A DNA stretch of 64,000 nucleotides from Hippopus hippopus (taxonomy: Eukaryota; Mollusca; Bivalvia; Cardiida; Cardiidae), in contig OX328107.1 in assembly GCA_946811185.2 (NCBI GenBank), positions 25,627,587-25,691,586 on the forward strand, written 5' to 3'. Below are positions 37,001 through 52,000 of this stretch, piece by piece (positions within the stretch are counted from its first letter, which is position 1; every line of letters starts with the position of its first letter). The position numbers and the translations under genes were made by a program. The notes beneath the pieces are model-generated. The model had not been told where the DNA came from. It worked only from the letters and a program-made list of their open reading frames with translations, and did not search any database.

Positions 37001-40000
37001 ATAACTACATCAGCAATTGGTACCTGTTCTGCCACAGCAATATCAAGACCAGAGAAGATCTCTCTGTCTGTGTGAGGAGAAGTTATACCACTGTAACCAT
37101 CCCCAGACCTGCTTTTAGTCTACAAAAATTGATTGTTTTAACCCAATGAATGTGTATCAAAACTATTACAATTGTTTTTGGGAACAGTGTGGGTAAAGAT
37201 CACTTTGCAAAGAATATGAGGTGTGAATTTGAATGCACATAGTCTTTCATTTTGTGAGACAATAAGTCGATAACTGAATGAATGTTTCATTCTGTATTAA
37301 CAGCTTAGGTCCTTTATCACACTTATTGGACAGAAAGAGCCTCTGTGAACCAATGTCTTGATCTATTTGCCTGACAGGCAATTCACATTTCATTTATTTC
37401 ACACCCTACAGGTTAAACAATTCTTTAACACACAACAAAGTTTTTGACTTACCCATACTGAAAGCATTTGCAAATGACAAATGTAGCCAAGATGATGGGA
37501 TTTTTCTGTGAAAGGGCAGAAAACATTGTGGGAAGAAGTAAAAATGATGGTTATTATCATTTTACCCTTTCTCACAATCTTTCAAAAGCCTCCTTCCTAT
37601 GGATTAAAAAAACTCAGACTCTTCCAGTACATGGTACACAACAGTGGAGTCAACTTTTTTTTAAAATGAATAATCTTTTTCAAACGATCCATGCTTGTTA
37701 CAAGCAATGACTCCTACTTCCATAATGATTTCAAACACTGCTTAATGAAATAACAGACAAACCCACTTATAAGTAGTATAGGCTGATAATGAGACTCTAC
37801 TTTCAGATCATGAGTAAATTTGACATTAATTCTCACTTATCCATCACCTGAACATTAGACAGGCATGAAAAAAAATGTGCGCTTTCTGTTACACATAACA
37901 TTTCATTTCCTACAAGGTATATTAATGACAGTACATAAAGTGCTTGCAGTGTGTACTGTATCATATTTTTTCAAAAATAAAAATTGACATCTTTTATGAT
38001 ATATTTTTCTCCATTCATTCCAAAAAAAGTTTTCAAGCTTCAACATGGAAAAAATATATTTCTAGAACAATCAAATGGTATGATAAAACTACAATACCTT
38101 GGCCAGTTGCACCAGTTCATTACATTCACTTTCAGTTGACAAGCCATCTGCAACAAACCTCTCTTTTCCATCTAAATCTGCTCCAGTTTTAGTAATTGTT
38201 ATACCTGAAACACGACATGCATGTAACCAGTCTTTCTTAACCTTAAAATCTCTATAAAATAAAATACAAATTTTCTGTAATTTTATCCAAGAAATGCCAA
38301 TTCAAAGCTGTATGGGCAAAAGTTTCTCCCAAATATTGGAAAACGAAAGGTCCAACATCAAATAGTATTGTTATGTGAAGTCTGATCTTGATAATGATTT
38401 GAAAAAGCAATTTCAAGATGCTTTGTTTGTTTGTGTGGTGTTTAACACTTTTTTGAATATTATTCAGAATCTACTGCTGCTGCCAGTGTACCAATACATC
38501 TTTTCCCTACATGTCCTTTTACTTGTACTTCAAATAACATTCTTAGAAAGCCAATGGCTTCTTTACCAAAAGATGTTGTCAGAAGAATGTGTCAGAAATT
38601 AATGGAAGCTATAGAAAATTAATGACTATCATCAATCCTAAGAAAGAACTTTGCCAAGCTGAAAATCGAACCAGTGCCCAAGTTACCAAGGAAGCTTGTA
38701 ATCTAGGTTTCTAGCACTCTATAGGCAACTTTCCTAAATACTTTAGAAGTAAGCAACTCGACATTTAAAGGATATTAATAATTTTCTGTAAGGAACATAA
38801 ACTAGCATGAAAGGGTGAAGAGGAACAGGAGACACTCACCAATCACAAATACAGAATCCCTGAGGGATCTCTCTCTATATGTATATATATATGATAGAAA
38901 AATGCAGAAAAATCAGAATTTGACGTCTACTGTTTTTTTTCCATATGGAATTAAATTTAGGAGATTTAGCAGTAGTAGTATGAGCAGTAACATATGGATT
39001 CAAAAGGCACATCTAGATATATAAATACATAATTACATGAACTATTATACTTAATTCTGTGTTACCTTGACTGTAAAACTGGTTCAGAATATCAGAATTA
39101 TCTATGTCTTCTTTACTGACTTCTCTGCTCTCTTGTAGCTCCGTGAGAAACTGCTTTGTTCTGAAAACATCTAGAAGAAAAAAATATGTGTTATCTTGCG
39201 GTGTGACAATAAAGCATTTAATTATATCTCACTTAACTTATTTATGTGAATATTTTAATTCTGTGTTAAATGCTGTTAATCACTATTTTAATAATAAAAT
39301 CCTAATGTGGTGAAAAGAAGTCTATGCTCTATGAAGAGGGATCCTAATGCATCTGCAAAAAGTTTCACCAACATCAGCCTGCAGAGTCCACACAGGCTGA
39401 CCTGGGTCAAACTTTTCGCTTTTGGTAAACTTTTTGCATGTAAAAGGACCAGTCTACCTCTTGATTCAGGTGGTTGTAGACAAAATGGATTTTATGGATT
39501 CATAATTATGTGATGACTTACTTATAATCATGCATCACAGCGATGCATTAAGCCACCTTTTGCCAGAGCATGACTCATATATATGTGTGCAAGTAACTTT
39601 TTTAGTGGTATAGATTTAATAGGGTACATAGCCTATTAACTCTTTAATTAAATTCATGCTCATAGTTTGCAAGAATCTGTGGCAATTTCATATCATCAAT
39701 CCTATGCATTGATTATGAAGGATCGTAATCAGTAAGACTGGTGATGTCATCAGAAAATCAATGAATCCTGATGGCAAGGGGGGGCTGATAAAATTGCATT
39801 AATTGAAAAGTTTAGAATCATTACCGATAAGTCAGCTTCACTATTATTTTACCATCAATTTTAAATTCAAACAATAAATTTTAAAGTAAGACAGTTAAAT
39901 CCCCAAGATTTTACTATCAGTTCTTAAGTTAAACAATAAATTTTACAGAAAGACAGTTTAATTAGCTGTTATGTCGGATGGAAGCCTAATATGTGTACAA

Positions 40001-43000
40001 AATAGAAATTTTCGTTCAAGTATTGACAACTTTCACAAATCTCTGATGGATTTCATAGATGGCTTTGGTTTATTTTTGAAGATGATTTTCAGTTGAAATT
40101 ATTGAACCAATCGAGAAAAGAGGAAGCTATTGGTAAGTTATCAATTCAAATTTCCAACCTATGCAGTACCATGGGCCCACTCACCATTGTGATCCATCAA
40201 TATCGGATAAATTGTTTTTCTATGGTGTTCAACGTCATTTTTAACATTATTTCACTTATATCACAGCATTAAATGCACCTATCCTTGTTTTCCAGGAGTT
40301 TCATTTAACCACTGCTTGGCACAAGTACCAAGTCACTAGCTGTCTTCTGTGAAACCATCGTTGAAACAATAATCAGCAGTGAGAGATAATGAGACTTGTG
40401 ATGAATATCATCAATCTTCTGGAAAAAAGCTAGCGGAGCTAGGGATTCGAAACAGTGACTCCATATTCTCAAGCCCTGTACCTTATTGACTGAGCTACCA
40501 GGCTCGGCCCAATGTACCACTACAGCCCTTCACTTTACCAGATGACAATTTTAGACCCACCCATATTATATGCATTTGCAGCTAAAATATTCCATGTGAC
40601 TTAAATGATAGCATTTGTATTTAGTTCAGTAGAAAACATACCTAGTAGGATAAGTTAAAAAAAAGGTGGAACCAACATTTTCTTTTCCCAAAATGTTTTC
40701 AAAATCCCTCTTCTTCAGGGTTGTCAAAACTTGGCATTGGTCAATAAAGCATTATCAAAGCTGTTTCCTGTCTACTGTTAAACTTACCAATACTCAGATC
40801 ATCTTCGTCTTCTGATATGTCAGCAACTATTGCACACCTTTCTTTCTTCCAGGACAAGTTAACACCATGTTGATCATCACCCCTGAATCCAAGCAATCGC
40901 CCACATTTTGGAGATACATGTTTCTACAAAACAAAAAAACAAATTGTTGTTTTACTTCAATTTCTCTCTTTTAACACTGTGCTGTACAAAATGCAACTTT
41001 TTGCAGATTTCAGTATACAACTTTGAGCAGCTTTGGAAATGGAACAATCAATAGAAACAAGGAGTTGCTCTTTTTGCCAACACTGCTTTCCATCACTTTT
41101 GGGGAAAAAAAATTCTTATCTGTGAAATTTTTCTTACTTTTGTAATTTGTGATAGTTTTTTTTGCAGGGCTAGATATAGCCTGTACAGTACCAGGTTAAA
41201 CCACAATAAACCAGAACTGTCACTGGTGGACTAATACTCCACCTCATCATGTGCCTTGTCACTGGATCAGCACCAAAACAAAATCAATTGGCCATTACCA
41301 TGGCCAATACTAATGAAAATTGCAGAAGCACAAGTTACAATGTGGAAAGGCTTCCATCAAAATTTCAGCCAAATTACCATTAGAACATACAGATCCTAGT
41401 TATATTTGGTGATGCTTGATACCATCTTTACAAATGTTTCACTTATCACAGCTACAATAGATAATAAATCATTTCCGTATTTCTGAGCTATCCATAGACT
41501 AAGTAATTTAACATGAAATTAATGCCTCCTACATTTCTATGTCACAAAATGTAGAAGGCATTAATTTCATGTTCAATTTCTTGAAAAAAGCATTAGCCAA
41601 AATATTGAAGACAGAGGAAACATTTTTAAATTGTGTATTATTCATTCCCATATGAATATTAGGTGGCTTTAACATAGAAAAGGGACTGTATGTCACAAGT
41701 TGGAAGCAAATTTGGTAATGCTAGGTTCCCACTGTCGCGAGATTAGTCAGGAGAACCACGATTCGCAATCCGCAGCTAATCGTGAAACTTTGGGGAATTT
41801 TTTGGTTTGGATACGAGATGATACGAGTGGAGACGTTAAGAAACGATGAGTTGCGCTTGAGTGTGCTATAATTGCGATTGGTCATTTCAGTTCACATGAC
41901 TATTCACGATCCAGTCTTGCGTTCGTATACAATCCATTCCGATCCGATAAGATTATCCTGTTCAAGTCTGCGATTGAATTCCGATTCGATACGATTACTA
42001 TGAGTGGGGGTCACGAGTTATGACGATGTAATACATACAGATACGTGTGGATAAGTCTAGATACGTTTATTGCGAACCGATGTGCTCTGTTTCGCAAAGA
42101 TATGATTGTTGTCGTGACGCGTTTCACGATCAGATCTGAGGGAGAGATGCGACTGGACCCCGATGAGTATATATGGGCCACAACTGTCCATATACTTTAT
42201 TGTTTTTTCTTGAAAACTGATTGTTGAGGAGAGAGGTTATGTGGCATTTGCAGTATGAAGACACCATTGCCAGAGAAGAAGAAGACAAGCAGTTGCCAGA
42301 CCAGTAACAACCACAACCCGCAAGGGTCAAGAGAGCGGCAGTCAGACAGTTTTGGGCGCGATCTTAGCTCAAAGAAGAAAGAAGCCAATTAGTTTTATAG
42401 TGTCCTAGACACATCCTACAAAAAGGTTGAAGTTGCCTTGATGATAGATATAAAAAGACATAAACATGTTATTAAGTTGAGATAAGGATACACAATACCA
42501 CAATTTTCATTTTAGATTTAGATTGAATTTATGTTTTCGGAATGAGAATTCCTTTTTTTACCTTTCCTGCACACCACAGAAATGTTCCAATCCTTAGAAA
42601 AAATAAGTGCATTCAAGTAGTTTTCCTGCATATTTTTAGGATAACTTAAACACCCTTTTTTTTCATTTTGGAGGGTGAAAGTGTGGTTAATCAGTTCTAT
42701 GGAATTCTCTATTTTCGACCTTCCCATTCGGCCTAACCGATCCAGGCTTGCAGGCTTTCAGGAAGGCTTCTGGATATGTTTCCAGAATTGTTGGTGTGGA
42801 AAGCTGCTACAAGTAGAGCCTGAATGTTTAATGTTGAAGGGAGTATGTTCGTTTTAAACAGCACCATGTACTGCTGCTGCAAAGGAGGCCGCATTTCTTA
42901 CTTCGATTGTCTCGATGTGAGGGATCAAAAAAGAGAACTTATCCTATCCTATTATCCAGCAAATCGAACCAGAGCATGGCCTTTGCCTTGTCCAAGATTG

Positions 43001-46000
43001 GTCCCGATCAACACAATTTAGAAGCATGACTTGATGCAATCTGCTGTGTTTTGTTACGATTCATTACTATTAGATGCGATGACTACGATTGAAAACCAAT
43101 CATGTTGATCGTAGAAAATTTTTTGTCAGCCAAAAATTTTCATACGATTAACACGATTGCCACGAGTAACATTAAGTTCTGATACGACCTGATAGGATCA
43201 TCACGACTTGCTCACGATCAAGACCACGATTTCAATCGTGGCACGAATCGTGATAGTGGGAACCTAGCGTAAAGCAATTCAACAGTATGATGGATGAGTT
43301 TAGCGTCTTTATTCTAATTGAGATCTAAAAAGTAAATTCCCCTCACACTATTAAAGATTTGCCTTTTTGATATGTTAACACCGTAAGAAAATTTTACAAA
43401 AGACACAAAATTTCAAAAGAATAACAATATGATTATAGATGCTTCTTTGATAATCATTTTACATTTTTTTATTAATTATTTCACAGGATGGTTCTTTGTA
43501 AACTTAATACATCTATAAAAATATACTGAACTAATGATCAAATTAAAGTAAAGGATATTTAGTAATTTGCATACTCCCTGAATGTTCTTGTCTTTATCCA
43601 TAAAATAGAGCTGCCCTGTTCCATCAGATACATCACTTAGATATGCTACTGACCTGGAATACAGTTAAATCATTTTAAAAAGTTATGCTACAGTTAATCA
43701 TCATATCTGCAATAACTTTCCAACCAAAATGGAAGAAAATACACATCACATACACAAACTCTTGTTTTATATTTGTTTTATATTTGTATGTAGAAAGAAT
43801 GGCAACACACTGGTATAAAGAAGGAGATAAAGGTAGGCATAGGGAAGGAAAACATAAAGGTACTTTGCAGATGTACATATATCATTACTTAAATGAAATA
43901 CAAATGTTCACAAGCATACAGGTATAATAAGCTTTAAAAAGCTGTGTTTTTGACAATCTGCCATTCTTCATTACTTCTGCAATTTCCTTGTATTCTAATA
44001 TGAATATGTTGACCCTTCACCACACAAAATCATTGTGGGAATTTTTATGTCACAAATATTTTGTCATCTGCAAAAGCTGTCTTCCAGGCAAATTTAAAAT
44101 TTTGTCTTCTGGTAATGGGTTCAATCATATAGGGAGACATTCAGAAAGTTAGCATTTTATCTGCATAAACCACAGTAAAATCGCTACTCAGTATTTTTGA
44201 GTCTTACGAACATGAAAGTTCGCAACAAATGCATAGCTCAAATACAAACCGCACCTGGCGGGATTCGAACCTGTGTGGACAAATATCCTAGTTTTTCGAG
44301 GTTTAAAAGACCAACACCATAACCACTGAGCCAAAGAGAATTCTCTCTGACGCAGTTGTGAGGTATTCATTTTATACGGGAAAGCTATGCAGTAAGGAAG
44401 GAGTGATCTCCGGTAACTTACCCCCTCTTCAATGTCATCATTTGATGACAGAAAGCCTAATTGGGCAGAAAGTCTATTAATTATACAACAAATGGCTCAA
44501 TGGCCAATCCGGGACGAGCCCCCATCTTACGAACATGAAAGTTCGCAACAAATGCATAGCTCAAATACAAACTGCACCTGGAGGGATTCGAACCTGTGCT
44601 GACAAATATCCTCGTTTTTCAAGGTTTAAAAGACCAATACCGTAACCACAGAGCCAAAGAGAATTCTCTCTGACGCAGTTGTCAGGTATTGATTTTTTAC
44701 AGGAAAGCTATGCAGTAAGGAAGGAGTGATCTCCCGTAACATGAGTCAGTATGTATATAGACACTCTCTTCATAAATGGTTAAGATTCTTTATAAATTTA
44801 ATACATCTGTAAGAGCAAGTAACATTATCAGCAGAAGTAAATGGGTTACATATTATGTCATGTGGACTAGTTACATGAGACAGAAGCGAGGAAATATACA
44901 ATACAACTGCCACGGGCCAACAAAATACATCCCCAACCTTACACCTGTTTCTTTGTCATAGATTTAGAAAAAACGAGAGCCGTTGTAGACGGATTATGCT
45001 CCCCGAACAGGTCTCTTTTTAGGAAAGTGAAGGCTGTCGGTAAATGGTTGGTCACAGGAGAAGAGGGTAGGGGTGAAACAGGCTACTTGTGTTTGGTCCC
45101 ATCTGCCAAACTGAATTCGCCAATGTTCAAATAATTAATAAAGAAGGGGCATAACTCTTGGAACAGTGGAGTAAAACTTCCTGTCAACGTGAACAATCTG
45201 TAAATCAAACATTACTATTATAGTAATGGCAAAATTGTCTGAAAAAAAATCAGATTAAACATTTATAAACTTTGTGTTTGAGTTTGTCATTAAGCCCTCT
45301 TTTTCTATAACACAGCTTAGTATAAATAGGAAAGAATGAAATCATGGTCTTGGGCTTTTGATCAGCAACATATATGTTAAATAGTCTTGAAGAAACTGGG
45401 AAATGTTTAATTTCAGAGTCCAAAAAAACAAAACCTAAAGTTATGACATTAAGCACCCTTTTCCTGTAACATGGTTTTGCATAGATAAAAAACAAGGGCA
45501 CATGGTGAAACTTTTAATAAACAATATAAATGTGAAGTTTCACGAAATTTTGACGAAAATTGAAGGAGATATTAGTAAAAATTGGAATTTTACAAGAAAC
45601 CCCCTTTTTCCAAGACACAGCGTCAAATTGGAAAACTGGGAAAAAGACATCGGCGCAATATTCTAAGAGTTCATATATGAAGTTTCATCCAATTTGGTCA
45701 AGGGGTTGTGGAGAAATGGCTTTGGACGGACGGACGGACGGAAGGACGGACAGACGAAGCGGCAACTATATGCTCACCCTTCAGTGAGCATAATAACACA
45801 GCTTAGTTTAAATAGGAAAGAATGTAATCATGGTCTGGGGCTTTTGATCAGCATCATATATGTTCAGTAGTCTTGAAGAAACTGGGAAATGTTTAATTTC
45901 AGAGTCCAAAAAAACAAAACCTAAAGTTTTAAGACATTAAGCACCCTTTTCCCGTAACACGGTTTTGCATACATAAAAAAACAAGGGCACATGGTGAAAC

Positions 46001-49000
46001 TTTTAATAAACAATATCAATGTGAATGTTCATGAAATTTTGACGAAAACTGAAGGAGATATTAGTAAAAATTGGAATTTTACAAGAAACCCCCTTTTTCC
46101 AAGACACAGCATCAAATTGGAACACCCGAAAAAAAAAACATTGGCGCAATATCCTAAGGAGTTCATATATGAAGTTTCATCCAATTTGGTCCTGGGGTTG
46201 TGGAGAAATGGCTTTGGACGGACGGACGAAGACGGACGAAGACGGACGGAACGATGGACGGAAGGACGGAGTGGCAACTATATGCCCCCCCCTTCGGGGA
46301 GCATAAAAATCAAAGGGCCATAACTCCTGTAATAGTCAACCAATAATAGTGAAAATTGCATGAGCACATGATTCTATGGTAGGTAGGCTTCTATCAAAAA
46401 TTTCCGCCAAATTGGTTGAAAACTGTATGGGGAGAAGAGGACAAAAACTTATGTCTATACACAGTCAGACTGCCTGATTCCAGTATACCCTTCTCCCTCT
46501 CCATAACTTTGTTGTAGGGGTATAAAAATGAATTATTTCTAGAGGTTTCGTCAAAAAAATCTAAATATCTCTCACTTAAGCTAATACAGAAAAGTGTGAC
46601 AATAACATGTACAGGTTCAAATCACGATTCAATAATCATATCTCACAATGAATAAAACATTTCTGTTCACAACAAAATGAAAATATATAGCACCAATATG
46701 CAGAGAGCCAGATAACCTGCGTATTTGTTTATTTTATGCAATTTGGAATAGGAAATACGCAACGAAACTTATTTTGAAGCGTATCAAATACGTAAATGCT
46801 GTCTAGGATATGCAATTCGTCTGATTTTCAATGCTTTTTTTTTGTCTACAACCAAATTTGGGACTTTGATCGGCTTTATTGTCACTGAAACGCTTACATA
46901 CCACTCTCTGAATGAATTGCAACCTTCTATGCCACTTGGTTATACATGTACTTTGTTTCGGAGTTCGGCGCGGTATGGAATCGTGTCGCCCCAAAACCGT
47001 TTTACGAACAAGGAACACTTTGTATTTTGAAGTTGTTCATCTCTTATGGTTATATCTGGGGATTCCACAGTTACATGCAATTAAAATGTATCAATGTAGT
47101 TAGCGCGGCGTGTCTCAGAAACCTGTACAAAACTGTGATGTATCAGCAGAAATCGCAGATTCACGGAACCAAACAGTGCCAAGTATCACCAAAAATATTT
47201 GTCAAAATTGATAAAGCATGATGAATTTTTTGCCTTAGTTTTAAATTATATAGCACAACACCAATTTATCTTTTTTTAACAATGTACATAAATGATAATT
47301 TATCTTACAATTAAAATGGTATAAACAGTAAGAAATTATTTAATTTCCTTCTACCACCTATTGAATAATCATTTCCACATCATTCAATAATATTGACTTT
47401 CAAGACAATAAATTGTCTTAACCAATTATCAGTATAAAGAATCACTTTAGAAAACATATCCGTAACGTATTATCAATTTTTGAAAGTGTGAGTTGGTGAT
47501 TTCCGTCGCAAGCATAAGCCATTCTAATGTTCGGCTTATCGTGCTCACAGAGAATCAAGTAGGCCTGCAAAAGAGCCCAAGGCACAGGCAATATGTTCTG
47601 CCCTTGTGAACGATATTGTTAATGCTGCAATGTAATCATCGGGGCAAAAATGTCCGAAAGGAAATGATTGAAAAATGGCAAGGAATGCACTCCTTGCTTC
47701 TACTACACAATGAAAATACGTCCGAGATGTGATTTATGTTCAAGGTACAATATCAAAACTGACTGGGCTTCGGATGGTACCCAAAATATTTAGAAATCCT
47801 CGATTGAAAGGCATAGCCTCTCTGTAGAAAATTTGTCAGCTTGTAAGCTGTCTTTGCAGCATAGATGTGCTGACAATATTCTCAAAGATTTTGATGGCTC
47901 AGCAGCGCCAACAGATTCAGGCAAATGTCTTACAAAGACTGCACAAACATTGATGAAGAATGATATCCTTCATGAAAAGGTTTTCTTTTATACAGTGTCC
48001 TGCTTATAACTGATAAAAAGAATAAAATAATACTGTTATTTTTCAATCAATCTTACTAGCTGGACCCTATAATATAAAATAAAAACGATGTGATTTAAAC
48101 ATACTCCAGTTCCCAACTGAAGTAAAATTTGGTTTTTACTCTACCATTAAAATTCTGTTGCTTAAAAATTTGCTTCTTAAGCAAACAGGTTTCAATTTAC
48201 CCCTTTCATAAGCAAAATGATGCTTAAATACTCCTTGGCTCAAAAAATTATCTGGGGCACTGAATATGTTCTTTAAATGTTGTCTTTTTGCTTTATAAAC
48301 TACAGCTGTATCAATGTGGTTGCTACTTGTTAAACAAATTAATTCCTCCAAACAGAGCACTTTTGAAACAATGACAAACAGGCAAAAATTGCTTTGGAAA
48401 AAAATCTCCATTTGCAACAAAGTTTTCATCACAATGATCTCACCTGTGTTCATACATAAAACCTTAACTTATGCTGATACATGTATTTAGTATTTTGCAT
48501 GAATGTTCCAGAATTGTCTGATAAAAATTCTTTCCCAAGATAACTTGTTGTTAAGAGGATTAGATTAATTTTTTGCAAACACTACGACATATCTGTACAA
48601 TATCAAAATACCTATATACACCCTGAGACAAGGTGTTGGAACATGTACCATCTTCTTGTAGTACACACTCATCTGGTAGTTTGTCTCCTATATCACACAA
48701 AAAATTAAAATATAAAAGCATCATTACAGCATTATCTCATTCATTGCTAAATATATGAACTTAATCTCTTTCAACAGCAGAAATACAATACACAGAGACT
48801 CAAGCAAGGTTTGTAACTTACAGGCTTGACTAATTAAGTAGGCAGGATAGATCCAAGATCAGATTGCATGTTTTATGCAGTCAGACCTTGATGTTTAGTA
48901 CCTGCAAAAACTTTTTTTAGCTTAGGTACTGGAAGGGTGAAAACTGCAATACCTTGAATGTGAGGGCAGCTATGGCGTTATACTGAATAATCAATGATCA

Positions 49001-52000
49001 ATACATAATAACAGATCATGAAAAATATCAGAGAACACTTCATTATTGGCATGAAGGACATTCACTTGTACCTACATATCATTTGCTTTTCATGTTAAGT
49101 TTTTCTTTGAAACCAATTAAGCTGGAGTTTTGATTACTCATATCAGTGCTCTAAAATGCAGCAAAATTTTCTTGCAAATTTTTATATTTATTCTGAATTA
49201 AGCAATATGAAATCATACAGCAATATTATCCCATATTCAAAAATTAACTTTCACTGTATCAGTATATAGGATATCAGAGTAAAAGGCGATGAAAATATTA
49301 TGGTATCAAAATGTGATAATCTTCACTACAATCTCATGTTGTGTTTAGTGGTTAGAATTGTCTCTTGCATCAGACAACGTAAATCCAACATCAGACTGCA
49401 AAGAATACACTTTCTCTACTGAAGTTGTCTTTTATAGTTCTAAGAGTTAAAACTTTTACGAGATTATTTTCCCTAAATTTAAACAAGGCAAACCAAAGAG
49501 AAAAATATCTGAATTAGAATAAAAAAATATTCTATATACCATTAGATGGAAAACACACAACTTTGACAAGTCTGACATACAGCCCTGATCTGTTGAAGTA
49601 AGCCTGGGTATATATAGACATGACATTTACTGCCCTCATTAAAAGTCTCAATGATGTTTCATATTCACCATCCTCTTGTACTAACTGAAATAAAAAATAA
49701 CAGCTAATTCTAATAACAATAATAATGAGAAAACTTTCTTTGGGTTTATGACGTATGATTATGATTTCAGTAGATTTCAGGCCACTGTTAATCTTTTACC
49801 ATAGAATGCTAACTTTAAACAAACCTGAGAGAGAATGCTTATAAAACATCATGAGAAAAGGAGAAAATGTAGGTTACCAGCATTTTCTCCTTTTCCCACA
49901 ATATTTTCTACCTTTCCTAAACTAAATTTTGATGTTCAAAATAGATTTATTTTGTCATCTGCAAATGTCTTCAATTTGGACAAGTCTAAAACTTTGTCTT
50001 TTGGTAAACAGTTAACCTTTGATTTTTCCTATAAAATGTATGCTAAAAAGACCTGGTTAAAGCCAAGTTTTCACAGCCACAAATATAGACCAAAATTAAA
50101 AGAGTAACTACAGGCAAACTTCACCTATATTTTGTCCAACTAAAACTAAATGTAACTATTAAGTTCAGAACCTCCCACCCACCCCTTTTTTCGGGGGGAA
50201 GGGGGTGGTGGAGTGGGGGCTCTTTCCAAAATGAGGTAGAAAAGCAATCTTTTTAAACATATCCCTTTTTATAAAATGATACTGAAAACATGATTGGAAA
50301 AAGAGCAGTTGCTTGAGCAAGGCAACTGCTCCATTTCCCTCAATGATTTTAAAAGCTGGCTACTGGAGTGATGTAAAAAATCTTCCTAGTGCCGTAGATA
50401 TACATGCAGTTGGAAGCAGAAAACTTGTCTAAGTCCTGCTGGTAAAATTATCCAAGAACTTACCTCAGTTATCTCTGAAAGTCCAACAGCTTTTATTCCA
50501 TATTCATCTGGCTTCATTTCCTGAGTAAATATACATGTTCAACACATTAATCCTTAGCTAAAAAATGCTGTGTTCTAAAACCATAGGGAGGAAGGCTTTT
50601 GAAAGTATTGTTGGAAAAGGAGAAAATGGTGATGGCTATATTTTCCAACACCAATTCATTCATCTGAGCAGCATTAAATTTGTCATCTGCAAATGCTTTC
50701 AATTTGGACAAGTCTAAAAGTTTGTCATCTGGTAAAGAGTTCATTTCATAAATACATTGGGAATGGCTTTTCTTTCAATGAACGCTTTACTTTCTATTTG
50801 ATATTTAGGTGACAAACAACCAACGGGCAATTGCCAGAATTTATGGCACAGTTGGAAAATTTTCAAATTTCGAAGCAGTTTCAGGCCATGGTATCTTATG
50901 AACTTGTGTAGGACCAAGATCAGACTATAAACTGTTTGCACTCTGATTTTCATTGTCCCAAATGATTTAAACTTGATCTTTGTTGTTTTCAAAAGCTATC
51001 TCCTACCAGAAAAAAAAAAAACCTTGTCAATAGGAGGTAATACATGTAATGTACTAGGACATCCCCACCAACTACCCCTCATACTGCTAAATAAATAATT
51101 TTTGACATGCACTGTCACCAAAAGCACTTGAGTCGAGTTCCATGAGAAAAGGCGTTTTAATGCATCTGTAAAAAGTATCAATCCAAGTCAACCTGCAGTG
51201 TATCCACCCATGTCAGCATGCACAGTCCTGTCAAGCTGACTTGGGTTTATACTTTTGTTGTTTGTAAATTTTCTGCGTGTCTGTAGACCATTCTACCTCA
51301 TGATTCAACCAGTTTCCAGACAAAATTGATACATATTTTGCAATGACTTGTTTGGTATAATGCATTACAAAGACAAGTGAAACTCACTTTTCCCAGAGCA
51401 CTGCTCAATTTCAGTTGGCCTAATCATCCGCAAAGAAACTAATTTTTAGTTTCTAATTTTCATTTTTTTTTCAGACAATTGCAAAAAGGGTATGGCACTG
51501 TAAGGTTTTTTTTTTTTTTTTGTAAACTTTATTAGCCACGTATATTGGATAGGGGAGGTCGTGGCCATCCTCCCTCTATCCTTACAACAATCGTTGTTTA
51601 CATCCAATTACATTTGTGACCCCTGCGAACAGTGCAGACCAAGATTCCAGTGTAGATTGATTTTGGAATTCACTGCTCGCAAAGGTGACAAATTGCAGAA
51701 TAAGAGTTAATAAAAATACATGTACTATTCAGAGATCCAGATAAAGTTATGTGTTTAAACAAACTAGTTGAAATATGATCATAAATTATTGATTTCATGG
51801 AAGAACACTGCGGGAAAGTGTGAAATCAATCTTTGCGAGCAATTTCACTCTTTTCCATAATGTTTTTAAAATTCTTTTTTCTTCATTATGTTAAATAGAG
51901 CATGAGGGGAAAGTGTCAAACAAATGGTCTATTTAGTTCACCGAATCTGGATCAATGAATACTTATCAAAGACTAATAAAGTTTTACAAAGCTATGGAAA

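Noticed and set aside
46029..46323. 82- and 110-codon frames rich in Arg/Thr/Asp
   Set aside because: They come from the GGACGGAC microsatellite of the Pearl-type element.
48136..48453. 105-codon minus frame in a P3H intron
   Set aside because: No recognisable motif and no splice support; P3H exon 10 ends at 48612 in another frame.
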